Origin: Bacteroidota bacterium
GTDB lineage: Bacteria; Bacteroidota; Bacteroidia; Chitinophagales; Chitinophagaceae
Length of the DNA: 44,521 nucleotides
Assembly: GCA_013286835.1 (NCBI GenBank)
Contig: JABDEZ010000009.1
Span: forward strand, 1 to 44,521
Reading direction: 5' to 3'
The notes beneath the pieces are model-generated. The model saw nothing but the letters and a program-made list of their open reading frames with translations. It ran no database searches and was not told the origin of the DNA. Positions 1 through 7,612 of this stretch are shown piece by piece (position 1 is the first letter of the stretch; every line of letters begins with the position of its first letter). The position numbers and the translations under genes are program-made.

Positions 1-9
1 TTTTTCGTA

Positions 10-531
10 ATGAATGGTTTTTTAAGTAATTATGATTATTCAGAATACAATATTATCAATGTAACTTATTTTAAATCTGGCCTGCTAACTATAATTTTTA
101 TATCTGTCATTATTTCATTAGTATATTCCTCATATACAAGTGAAACAATGACAGATAATTTTTTAAAAGCAGCTCCTTCTTTACTTAAATCATTTTATTT
201 AATAAACTTATTCGTTCTAAGTGTTACTCTTTATTTTCCTTATTATAGTCTAGGAGAGGATACTATAAAAACCCACATTGGGGTCGTTATTACAATACTA
301 TACCTAATTTACATGTTTTGGCTATCATCACCTTCGAAAAAGGTCAATTCATATAAAATTTTTTATATTCAATTGATTTTACCAATAATAATTTTTGCCG
401 TTTATCCAGCAAACAGGCCTTGTCATGACAAAGTAATAAAACCTGCTAAGAATAGCAGGTTTTATTTTAGCAATTACTCATATTCATTTACCCTGCCGCT
501 GCCATTACATACGGTACACGTACCAGTGTAA
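10..531 (+). CDS. Hypothetical polytopic membrane protein, 5' end uncertain
   Basis: I do not recognise this family. About four hydrophobic segments are visible, at roughly residues 25-43, 62-82, 90-107 and 118-134, so it is probably an inner-membrane protein. The frame is open upstream of the ATG to the window edge, so the true start may lie outside. The last 40 or so residues are suspicious: they are encoded by a terminator-like hairpin at 438-463 and by DNA antisense to the 3' end of the next gene. The ancestral stop may have been lost by mutation or frameshift near the hairpin. Base composition is AT-rich compared with the housekeeping genes further right. Confidence 0.5.
   Translation: MNGFLSNYDYSEYNIINVTYFKSGLLTIIFISVIISLVYSSYTSETMTDNFLKAAPSLLKSFYLINLFVLSVTLYFPYYSLGEDTIKTHIGVVITILYLIYMFWLSSPSKKVNSYKIFYIQLILPIIIFAVYPANRPCHDKVIKPAKNSRFYFSNYSYSFTLPLPLHTVHVPV
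438..463. terminator. Bidirectional terminator hairpin
   Basis: A perfect 10-bp stem (AAAACCTGCT / AGCAGGTTTT) encloses a 6-nt loop. There are T-rich tracts on both strands, so it can end transcription of the minus-strand gene stopping at 474 and of rightward transcription from the left edge. Confidence 0.8.
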
Positions 532-899
532 TATCCAGTTCCGCTACATTTAGGGCATTCTCTGCAATTTTCATTACCAGGATTGCCATAGGCTATTCTA
601 ATGTATCCTCCGCCCGGCTTCTTATTGCAATCGTAGTCATAATCACACCTGTCGCAAACAGATCTTGCAGTACCTGTTCCCTTGCAATTAGGGCAGACTA
701 TTTTCTTGGATTGCTTTTCTTCAGAAGTGCTTGATTTGGATGTGGAAGCATTGTCCACGGCGTCTTCATACGAATCCTTTTCAACTGACCTATTATGAGA
801 TGAACGTCCTTCAATAAAATTCTGATATACCAAGAAAGATGCTGCACCTGCGGATAGTATTATTATAACCGCGTATAGTGCACTTTTATTTAGTTTCAT
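474..899 (-). CDS. Membrane-anchored protein with DnaJ-type CxxCxGxG zinc motifs
   Basis: The protein has 141 residues. A single N-terminal membrane helix (about residues 8-26) is followed by a Ser/Glu-rich linker (30-66) and a cysteine-rich domain. CPNCKGTG (69-76), CPKCSGTG (115-122) and CTVCNGSG (128-135) are CxxCxGxG elements like those of the DnaJ central zinc finger, and a further CxxC lies at 82-85. No J-domain is present, so it is not a DnaJ co-chaperone itself. The likely role, by inference, is a membrane-tethered zinc-binding module with a periplasmic or cytoplasmic cysteine domain. It lies just downstream of another small membrane zinc-ribbon protein on the same strand, and a strong hairpin follows its stop. 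Confidence 0.75.
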   Translation of the reverse strand: MKLNKSALYAVIIILSAGAASFLVYQNFIEGRSSHNRSVEKDSYEDAVDNASTSKSSTSEEKQSKKIVCPNCKGTGTARSVCDRCDYDYDCNKKPGGGYIRIAYGNPGNENCRECPKCSGTGYYTGTCTVCNGSGRVNEYE

Positions 900-932
900 T
901 TGTTTGTTGTTTAAGTGAGTGAATAATTTGTG

Positions 933-1118
933 TTACTGATAGTGACGAGTATATAAGTCGCTTCTACAACTAGGACATCCGGAGACTTCTTTCCATCTTC
1001 CTTCAGTTCCTACCCAGCCGCAGTTAGAACATTTTCTTATAATGGTTCTTTTCTTATCTTTTTTAGTAGTGAAATAAGCCATTATCAGGAGTATTAGTAA
1101 TAGTATTCCCCAGCCCAT
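933..1118 (-). CDS. Small membrane protein with C-terminal zinc ribbon
   Basis: Starting at the internal ATG at 1118 gives 61 residues: one membrane helix (about residues 3-16), a short basic stretch, then a CxxC...CxxC zinc ribbon (CSNCGW and CPSC). The frame stays open to an earlier ATG at 1229. That extension has no signal-like features and runs toward a structured intergenic region, so the later start is preferred. The function is unknown. It precedes the DnaJ-zinc-motif membrane protein by 33 bp and may be cotranscribed with it. Both have the same architecture of a helix plus a zinc-binding tail. Confidence 0.55.
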   Translation of the reverse strand: MGWGILLLILLIMAYFTTKKDKKRTIIRKCSNCGWVGTEGRWKEVSGCPSCRSDLYTRHYQ

Positions 1119-1229
1119 AAAAGGTCTATGATTAAGATGAAAAAATAGATTTCCTGTATGATTATCTAAAAGACAGGGGGAGCTTTGTTGTGCATTGGTT
1201 TGACGAGGAAGGATGTCAAGAGGTTCCAA

Positions 1230-1380
1230 TGACGGGGGTCTAAAATAGAGGGGGCGTGAACCTCGGAGCTATCCTATCAAGCCTGGAGGGAACCGCGAAG
1301 TCCCGACTGCATTAATGAATAGATGAAGCCACGCCCTTTTGGGCGCGTCTGTGCATCTTTCTCGTACAGTCTATTTAAAA
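1230..1380 (+). other. Possible structured RNA or inverted-repeat region (orientation uncertain)
   Basis: This gene-free stretch has visible pairing potential. GGGGCGTG near 1242-1249 can pair with CCACGCCC near 1331-1338. Outside it, AAATAG near 1235 can pair with CTATTT near 1371. Inside, GGGA/TCCC and CC/GG segments give smaller stems, and GGGCG runs recur at 1340. It is clearly richer in G and C than its AT-rich surroundings. I could not match it to tmRNA, RNase P, SRP, 6S or a common riboswitch. The rest of the gap up to 1526 contains a perfect 10-bp palindrome at 1406-1415 and nothing else I can name. Confidence 0.3.
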
Positions 1381-1526
1381 TTCGCGGTTTTACCAGACGG
1401 TGAAAGTTAGCTAACGCTTACTCTTTATAATATGTTTATAACTATTGTTCTTACCTCATAAGCGCTTTGAATGAAACAAAAATCATTATTTCTGCTAAAG
1501 TATGATAAAGAAATTAATTGTTTCTG

Positions 1527-2066
1527 ATGACATTTAAAAAGATTTTTATCCTTGTAAAATCCAGCTATTTTTGGTCCTTATCTAAACTAAAATTCAGCAT
1601 GAGACCAGTTAAAGCTATTGATGCGAAAAATCAGTTTGTAACCGATACGTCTTCTTTTTTTGAGAGCATTCATAATAATATCAATGGGCCCCAGAGCATA
1701 TTCAAAGATTTGTATAAACGAGCTGAGGTTGCCCAACAAAATACCTATACTTTCGAGTATGGAAATAATGGGTATTATATAAAGGCCACTATTTTAGCTA
1801 CACAAAAGGCAATGTATTTTGAAACATATACTATAGAGATTTCTTCTTCTGGAACAAAAATAGAAGGAGATAGGATTGATGAACTTACTGTACTTTTTTT
1901 GGCTACAGATAATTGGAACCAAGAAGGTAAAATCACTATAAAGGCAAAATTTCCGAAAACTAAGGATGCAGATTTTTTTAGTGACCATATTGGAAGTAAA
2001 TATGCCGAAAAATTCCAGAGGTACATCGAAAAAAAGGAAAAAGATATGTTAGCATTGCTATCGTAG
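1527..2066 (+). CDS. Hypothetical soluble protein
   Basis: I do not recognise this family. The first ATG of the frame (1527) gives 179 residues; an ATG at 1599 would give 155 and removes a hydrophobic, low-complexity leader that may be non-coding. From there on the protein looks soluble: an N-terminal helical part, a beta-rich middle (about residues 60-140) and a charged Lys/Glu-rich C-terminal helix. It is AT-rich like its neighbours. Its stop is only 4 bp from the stop of the convergent IS transposase, so either the insertion sequence inserted right at its 3' end or it is a passenger carried by the element. Neither can be decided here. Confidence 0.55.
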   Translation: MTFKKIFILVKSSYFWSLSKLKFSMRPVKAIDAKNQFVTDTSSFFESIHNNINGPQSIFKDLYKRAEVAQQNTYTFEYGNNGYYIKATILATQKAMYFETYTIEISSSGTKIEGDRIDELTVLFLATDNWNQEGKITIKAKFPKTKDADFFSDHIGSKYAEKFQRYIEKKEKDMLALLS

Positions 2067-2070
2067 AAAT

Positions 2071-2982
2071 TTACTTAATTAAATCCTGATACCGGAGCCT
2101 GCCTGGTAATCTATCCAACAGTGATACGAAGCGGTCTGCATCTTTCATCTCACGAGTATTGAACCTGTAACTAAACTCGTGGCAGTACCTCTGGAGATGC
2201 TTCTTACTCATCTTTATGTAGATACCTCTTATTCCTCTTCTTAGCTGCCCAAAAGCTCCCTCTACACCGTTCGTATGGTATATGCCCCTGACGTATTCCC
2301 CTGCACCATGATTAACTACTTCATGTGCTGCAAATTCTTTATCAAGCCCTGTGTAAGACAGATGGCCATCGGTGTTGATAATGGCTGCTTTATCTACTCG
2401 TGCAGAAATGATTGGTCTAAGCACATCTGCAGACGTATCGGGGACTACTTGATACACGATATTGCCACCTCTTTGCAGGATGCCTAAGACTGGTATTTTA
2501 TTTACCGAACCCCTTCCTGGCTTCATTTTCTTAGTTCTATTCTTCCTGTCCTTCTGTCCCACGTATAGTTCATCCAGTTCGATAACACCAGTCAGTTTAG
2601 TAAATGTTTTCTCCTGAAACATCTCCCGTATTCTGTGTAGAAGGAACCAAGCACTGGACTGTTTTATCCCTACATCTTTACCGAGCTGGACGCTGCTGAT
2701 ACCTGTTTTATGGGCAGAAATAATGTAGATTGCCATAAACCATGTAGAGAGAGGTATTTTAGTGCTTTCCATTACCGTACCTACCGTTACACTATACTTC
2801 TTCTTACAGGTACCACATCTATAAAGTTTTGTGTTACGGAGTTTATACCATTTATCACTGGTGCAGTGTGGGCAGGTGGGTATGCCACCCCAGCGATGTT
2901 CTTCTAAATAATCTCTACAAATTTCTTCAGTAGAGAAATAGTTGATTAATTGCTTTAGATTCTTAAACTCTGTTAGTAACAT
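2071..2982 (-). CDS. IS1595-family (ISXO2-like) transposase
   Basis: The 303-residue reading frame is complete. An N-terminal zinc ribbon with Cys37, Cys40, Cys56 and Cys59 is followed by the family's SVTVGTVMESTKIPL segment, a helix-turn-helix-like region (about 90-120), and an ISXO2-type DDE catalytic domain. The catalytic positions appear to be Asp137 (in ELDELYVG), Asp205 (in NTDGHLSY) and the HTNGVEG segment with Asn238/Glu241. The length and motifs fit an active IS1595-type enzyme. The element boundaries are unclear: there is no room for an ordinary terminal repeat between its stop and the convergent gene ending at 2066. A large inverted repeat lies just upstream of its start. Confidence 0.93.
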   Translation of the reverse strand: MLLTEFKNLKQLINYFSTEEICRDYLEEHRWGGIPTCPHCTSDKWYKLRNTKLYRCGTCKKKYSVTVGTVMESTKIPLSTWFMAIYIISAHKTGISSVQLGKDVGIKQSSAWFLLHRIREMFQEKTFTKLTGVIELDELYVGQKDRKNRTKKMKPGRGSVNKIPVLGILQRGGNIVYQVVPDTSADVLRPIISARVDKAAIINTDGHLSYTGLDKEFAAHEVVNHGAGEYVRGIYHTNGVEGAFGQLRRGIRGIYIKMSKKHLQRYCHEFSYRFNTREMKDADRFVSLLDRLPGRLRYQDLIK

Positions 2983-3010
2983 CTCCTTGTATTGTGCATC
3001 GCTAATGTAA

Positions 3011-3084
3011 AGTCACTACGCACAGAACAAATGATATTTTCCGTTAAGGTCTTGTCAGAAAAGCGTTAGAGTTCTGTAGTGACT
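3011..3084. repeat. Inverted repeat upstream of the transposase
   Basis: AGTCACTAC...AGAAC at 3011-3028 is repeated in inverted form at 3071-3084, with a 4-nt insertion in the left arm and 42 bp between the arms. It begins about 30 bp upstream of the transposase start, where an IS end is expected. It could be a terminal repeat next to a second relic end, or a hairpin in the transposase leader. Confidence 0.55.
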
Positions 3085-3183
3085 AACATGTATATGCCAA
3101 AAAGGAAAATGATTTCACAGGATTTTTATAATATATACTAGAAAGCCTATTGATCATTAGGCAAGAAATGAGATAAGGCCTGT

Positions 3184-3603
3184 TTGCTGGATAAACGGCT
3201 AATTTTTCTTATATACCATAGCTACCAATTTAAAGAAGTTATGGTTATATGGGGATTATCAATTTTCACTGGTACCTTAGCTACAATGTCATTTGGCGAT
3301 GTTGGTGATAAAAAATATAATGTACATATCGTTAGAGATTTCTTTTTCCTTTTGATCTTATCTTTTTCCTTTGGCAAATATTTATATGGTGAATTACCTA
3401 TCAGCGTTGGCGGGGGGAAGCCTTACAGAATAGTCATCGGTAGGAACTTGGATATATATTCTGATAGCATAAAAAAGTCGAACGATACATTTTCCGTATT
3501 ATATGAAAGTGATTCAAGATTACTTTTGAAAAATAATAAAGGACAACTTTTTAACACCAAAAAAGATGACATAAAAACAATAATTATTCTTAAAAAAGAA
3601 TGA
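3184..3603 (+). pseudogene. Membrane protein, probably 5'-truncated
   Basis: The frame opens at a TTG; a stop lies just upstream at 3169-3171. An ATG at 3241 starts the hydrophobic part. Two membrane segments (about residues 20-36 and 50-66) are followed by a soluble tail starting with a GGGKPYRI segment and ending in Lys-rich beta strands. This looks like the C-terminal half of a longer membrane protein. The weak start and the nearby IS suggest that the 5' part was lost. The function is unknown. It is AT-rich like the other genes of this accessory stretch. Confidence 0.45.
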
Positions 3604-3659
3604 TGTAGCCCTCCCCTCTGGCGATTCTTCTGTAAGATGATTTGTGTCTATAGAATGCG

Positions 3660-4180
3660 CTAGAGCGAGAGCCAATGGTGTTTGTAATGCCAACGCACAA
3701 CAAACTTGTGGAACACTACCAACCGTGGAACTGTGCACATCTTCTTTTGGCAAATCACTTCCGCCAATAGTATCTTGCGCTGTGGTTGTGTTTCCTGGCA
3801 GCTCCATTCAACACACACAAAATGTCCGTTCCGGATTAAAATATTCCAACAGACATTTTAGAGGGCTGAGGCAATGAAACGCAAACCAGTAAAGGTTTTT
3901 ACCAAAATTTAAAAATGTCGGCCAGCGGACATTTTAAGACATTCTGAGAAAAAAAGGACATTTTAGTACCAACAAATACTGCGCTCCGATCCCTGTGTTT
4001 TTGCACAATCCTGTAATCTTGAAATCCCGTAATCTTGTTCAGGACAAAATACAATAATTTCTTCACCTCCAAACAGACATTATCACTTAAAACCCTTACC
4101 AGTATTGCATTACAGCCAATTACAAAAATGTCCGTCGACGGACATTTCAAGACATTTTGAAGGGAAACAGACATTTTACA
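3660..4180 (+). repeat. Palindromic repeat block, copy A
   Basis: A gene-free block. A 28-bp segment at 3723-3750 is identical, in reverse complement, to 39908-39935. It is followed by two units built around near-palindromes, 3912-3935 and 4126-4147 (the second a perfect 22-bp palindrome centred on GTCGAC), each trailed by AAGACATT. Isolated GACATTT/AAATGTC words recur between them. The same order of parts is found inverted at 39.3-39.96 kb. The element contains no convincing gene. Confidence 0.8.
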
Positions 4181-4209
4181 TTGTTGCGGAAGAACATAGC
4201 ACCGTCAAC

Positions 4210-5046
4210 TCACTTCACCACCTCATCATGCTTATCCTCACCTTTCTTCTTGTACACAAACATGTCGCCCTCAAATTTGTAAATGTAGTAGCGCTCGTTC
4301 ATGATGCCGGTGTTGGAGATGATGGGGAGGAATAGCTTTGACTTGTCGGCGCTGAAGTGCAGGCTGTTGAACTGGCCATGGTAGCCGCCAGTGCTATCGC
4401 CAGTGTAGTTTTCACGGTAGGCGTAGTCTATAGACTTGGTGATCTTGTCACCGGTTTTGAAGAAGGGTATGGAGATGAGACTATCTTTTTCTATGGTGTA
4501 TGCTTTTACTTCGTAGCCTTTGCTGTCGCCTGCTATATTGCAGTCGGTAGCCAGGTAAACGGTTTTGCCTGTGTTGGTGTGTACGGTTACCAGGTCTGTA
4601 AAGTAAGAGCCGGGATCGCCATGTTTGTATAGGTTGCTGATACTGCTGATGACGTTTACTTTGGTGCCGCTTGCGGTGGTGTATTGTACCAGGGCATCAA
4701 AACAATGCAGGGTCTCATCGAGCCAGGTATCCCACGAGTAGAAACGCAGGCTGCTGTCTTCGGAAGTAACAGTAAGCAGCCCAGATTCCTGCGCTTTTTC
4801 AAAACCGTAGCGTAGTGTTGCAGGGTCCTGGCAGGTGGCCTTCATATAGCTCATGAGCCTGTCGTTAGCTACTATCAGCGAATCGTTATAATCTGTAGGC
4901 GTTTTAAATACCTCGCCCCAATAGTTGATGCGTTCAAGATAGCCGCTTACTGTTTTATCTACTTCCCTGGCGCGCTGTGCATGCAGGGAAGCAGATAAGA
5001 ATATGGTGCAAATAAGGAAGAAGTAATGTGCTTTTCTATTGAACAT
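4210..5046 (-). CDS. Secreted hypothetical protein
   Basis: The protein has 278 residues, with a clear Sec signal peptide: basic start, hydrophobic core at about residues 8-22 and a probable cleavage after the Ala-Gln region near 24. The mature part is a soluble mixed alpha/beta protein without motifs I can name; the C-terminal half is rich in Tyr and Ser/Thr and probably beta-stranded. It starts 6 bp after the stop of fadN on the same strand, so it is likely cotranscribed with it, although no functional link is evident. The family is not recognised. Confidence 0.75.
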   Translation of the reverse strand: MFNRKAHYFFLICTIFLSASLHAQRAREVDKTVSGYLERINYWGEVFKTPTDYNDSLIVANDRLMSYMKATCQDPATLRYGFEKAQESGLLTVTSEDSSLRFYSWDTWLDETLHCFDALVQYTTASGTKVNVISSISNLYKHGDPGSYFTDLVTVHTNTGKTVYLATDCNIAGDSKGYEVKAYTIEKDSLISIPFFKTGDKITKSIDYAYRENYTGDSTGGYHGQFNSLHFSADKSKLFLPIISNTGIMNERYYIYKFEGDMFVYKKKGEDKHDEVVK

Positions 5047-5052
5047 TTTACT

Positions 5053-7461
5053 TTAATTCCTTAACGGTTTACCGGTTTGTAAAATGCTTTGTATGCGTTC
5101 AAGTGTTTTACGTTGTCCACAGAGGCTGAGGAAGGCTTCGCGTTCCAGGTCCAGCAGGTATTGCTCACTTACCTCTGTGGCTTGTGTAAGGTCGCCCCCG
5201 CACATTACGTAAGCCAGCTTTTCGGCAATGAACTGATCGTAATCGCTGATGTAGTTGCCCATGCGCATGGCGTGTGTACCGCTGAGTAAACCACCCAGGC
5301 CACCACGGCCCTGCACTTTTATATTGGTGCGTGGCGCAGGTTGGGTATAGCCTTGTTCGCTGAGCAAAAGTATTTTGCGCTTTGCATCGGCAATGCGGCG
5401 ATCAGGATTCATGGAGATCTGATCGGTACCCGGGCGCAGTACAAAATTCTCAAACGCTTCTGCTGCCGATGTAGATACCTTAGCTGTGCCTACATTGATG
5501 AACAGTTGCTGCAGGTAGTTCACCTCAATGTCTTCCTTTATGTTGCGGTCGGATGCACGCAGGGCCATTTCTTTGGTACCGCCACCACCGGGTATCAGGC
5601 CTACGCCAACCTCTACCAAACCAATGTAGCTTTCTGCTGCGGCCTGTACGGCATCAGCATGCAGGCACATTTCGCAGCCGCCACCCAGTGTCATACCATG
5701 GGGGGCAACCACTACCGGTATGCTGCTGTAGCGCATGCGCATGGTGGTGTTCTGGAACTGGCGCACTGCAAAATCCAGTTCATCATATTCCTGCTCAGCC
5801 GCGAACATGAATATCAAACCTACGTTGGCACCGGCACTAAAGTTAGCCCCGCTATTGGCCAGTATGAGGCCACGGTACTTTTCTTCGGCAATACTTACTG
5901 ATTTTGTAACTGCTTCCAGCACTTCGCCGCCAATGCTGTTCATCTTGGTATTCCAGCGCAGGGCTACTACATCGTCCCCAATATCGTAAAGCTTGCAGGC
6001 GCTGTTTTTCCATACCACTTTTTCATCCAGGTGCTCCAGTAATATAAATGCACCTGTGCCCGGTATGGCCTTGTATGTTTTTGTAGGTATGTCGTAATAC
6101 TTACGCTGGCCGTTCTCTGTTTTGTAGAAGGTTTTGTTACCACCATCCAGCATTTCCTGCACCCATGGGGCTACATCAACGCCCGCGGTTTTCATATTGG
6201 CTAGCACCTTGGCTACACCCAGTGCATCCCAGCTTTCAAAAGCGCCAATCTCCCAGCCAAAGCCCGCTTTAAGGGCGTCGTCTATCTTGTATAGTTCATC
6301 GCTGATCTCGGGTATGCGGTGGCTGATGTAGGCGAACAGGAGATGGTGAAACTGTTTGTAAAAATCACCTGCTTTATCGGTACCATTGTACAGTACCTTG
6401 AGCCGTGCGGCCAGATCATCTACCGGTTTTGCAGCCTCTATGGTAGCAAATTTTGATTTCTGTTTTGGGCCATACTCCATGGTGTTGAGGTCGAGCGTCA
6501 ATATGTCGCTCTTGCCTTTTTGCGCAGGGTCATTTACTTTTTTATAGAAGCCCTGGCCTGTTTTATCGCCCAGCCACTTATTGGCTATCATTTGCTCCAG
6601 GAAGGGCGGGAGTTTGAAGATATCTACGGCCTCATCATTAGGTGCATTCTGCGGAAGATCTTTGGCTACATGCACCAGTGTATCGAGCCCTACTACATCG
6701 CCGGTGCGGAAGGTAGCCGATTTGGGTCTGCCCAGTATGGGGCCTGTGAGTGCATCAACCTCGTCTACATTCAACCCCAGTTGTTGCATGGTTTTAAATA
6801 CCGCCATGAAGCCGAATACGCCCACACGATTAGCTATGAAAGCGGGAGTGTCTTTGCACAAAACAGTAGTCTTGCCCAGGAAGCGATCGCCATAGTCCAT
6901 AAGGAAGCTAATGATGGCCCGATCGGTATGTGGGGAAGGTATGATCTCTAACAAACGCAGGTAGCGCGGGGGATTGAAAAAGTGGGTGCCACAGAAATGC
7001 TTCTGGAAATCCTCGCTACGTCCCTCGCTCATGAGGTGTATGGGTATGCCTGAAGTATTGCTGCTGATGAGGGTACCCGGTTTGCGGTACTTTTCTATTT
7101 TATCGAACACTTGTTGTTTAATATCCAGGCGCTCTATTACCACTTCTATTATCCAATCGCAATCGGCAATGAGGTGCAGATCATCGTCTATATTACCGGT
7201 CTTTATGTTCTCGAGTGCCTTTTTGGTGTAAAATGCGCTGGGTTTTCCTTTAATAGTAGCCTGCAGGGCATCGTTCACAATACGGTTACGTACCAGCTTA
7301 CTTTCCAGGGTAAGGCCCTTTTTAGTTTCAGCATCGTTGGGTGCCTGGGGCACAATATCGAGCAATAGCGTTTGCACACCAATACCGGCAAACAGACTGG
7401 CAATACGGGAGCCCATAACCCCTGAACCTACAACTGCAACTTTACGGATAGCTCTGTTCAT
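5053..7461 (-). CDS. fadN: 3-hydroxyacyl-CoA dehydrogenase/enoyl-CoA hydratase (FadN type)
   Basis: This bifunctional fatty-acid beta-oxidation enzyme hydrates trans-2-enoyl-CoA and oxidises the resulting 3-hydroxyacyl-CoA with NAD+. The N-terminus carries the Rossmann nucleotide-binding motif GSGVMG (12-17), followed by the 3-hydroxyacyl-CoA dehydrogenase catalytic and C-terminal domains to about residue 400. A crotonase-like domain covers roughly residues 470-700 and includes the oxyanion-hole segments SAGANVG and GMTLGGGCE and the GLIPGGGGT stretch. The dehydrogenase-first order and the 802-residue length match FadN rather than FadB/FadJ, where the hydratase comes first. A thiolase and an acyl-CoA dehydrogenase, which often accompany fadN, are not adjacent here; the following gene encodes a secreted protein. 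Confidence 0.93.
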   Translation of the reverse strand: MNRAIRKVAVVGSGVMGSRIASLFAGIGVQTLLLDIVPQAPNDAETKKGLTLESKLVRNRIVNDALQATIKGKPSAFYTKKALENIKTGNIDDDLHLIADCDWIIEVVIERLDIKQQVFDKIEKYRKPGTLISSNTSGIPIHLMSEGRSEDFQKHFCGTHFFNPPRYLRLLEIIPSPHTDRAIISFLMDYGDRFLGKTTVLCKDTPAFIANRVGVFGFMAVFKTMQQLGLNVDEVDALTGPILGRPKSATFRTGDVVGLDTLVHVAKDLPQNAPNDEAVDIFKLPPFLEQMIANKWLGDKTGQGFYKKVNDPAQKGKSDILTLDLNTMEYGPKQKSKFATIEAAKPVDDLAARLKVLYNGTDKAGDFYKQFHHLLFAYISHRIPEISDELYKIDDALKAGFGWEIGAFESWDALGVAKVLANMKTAGVDVAPWVQEMLDGGNKTFYKTENGQRKYYDIPTKTYKAIPGTGAFILLEHLDEKVVWKNSACKLYDIGDDVVALRWNTKMNSIGGEVLEAVTKSVSIAEEKYRGLILANSGANFSAGANVGLIFMFAAEQEYDELDFAVRQFQNTTMRMRYSSIPVVVAPHGMTLGGGCEMCLHADAVQAAAESYIGLVEVGVGLIPGGGGTKEMALRASDRNIKEDIEVNYLQQLFINVGTAKVSTSAAEAFENFVLRPGTDQISMNPDRRIADAKRKILLLSEQGYTQPAPRTNIKVQGRGGLGGLLSGTHAMRMGNYISDYDQFIAEKLAYVMCGGDLTQATEVSEQYLLDLEREAFLSLCGQRKTLERIQSILQTGKPLRN

Positions 7462-7563
7462 ACTATATTACTATAATTGTCACACAATTTATTGAAAAAA
7501 CGGGGAGGAATAGCTGGTGAAGTTTATAAATGTTACTGATAGGCGGGGCGGTTATGCATGATA

Positions 7564-7596
7564 TTGGTCATGTACGCTTTTCTTTTTTTACTTTTG
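7564..7596 (+). promoter_or_regulatory. Bacteroidota-type promoter of the ridA-like gene
   Basis: TTG at 7564-7566, a 22-nt spacer and TACTTTTG at 7589-7596 match the TTG/TAnnTTTG consensus. The start codon follows 16 nt later. Confidence 0.65.
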
Positions 7597-7612
7597 AGGC
7601 AGCAGATATATT

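Noticed and set aside
1230-1380. tmRNA, RNase P RNA, SRP RNA or 6S RNA
   Set aside because: None of the invariant core sequences of these RNAs could be recognised.
3644-3877. 77-residue plus-strand frame in repeat copy A
   Set aside because: It lies in repeat DNA, has no domain and only shares a short stretch with copy B; kept as a finding, not as a gene.
3912-4147. Rho-independent terminators
   Set aside because: The palindromes recur as part of a larger repeated unit and lack a T run directly after the stem.
5341-5901. 186-residue plus-strand frame inside fadN
   Set aside because: Antisense shadow of a well-conserved enzyme gene.
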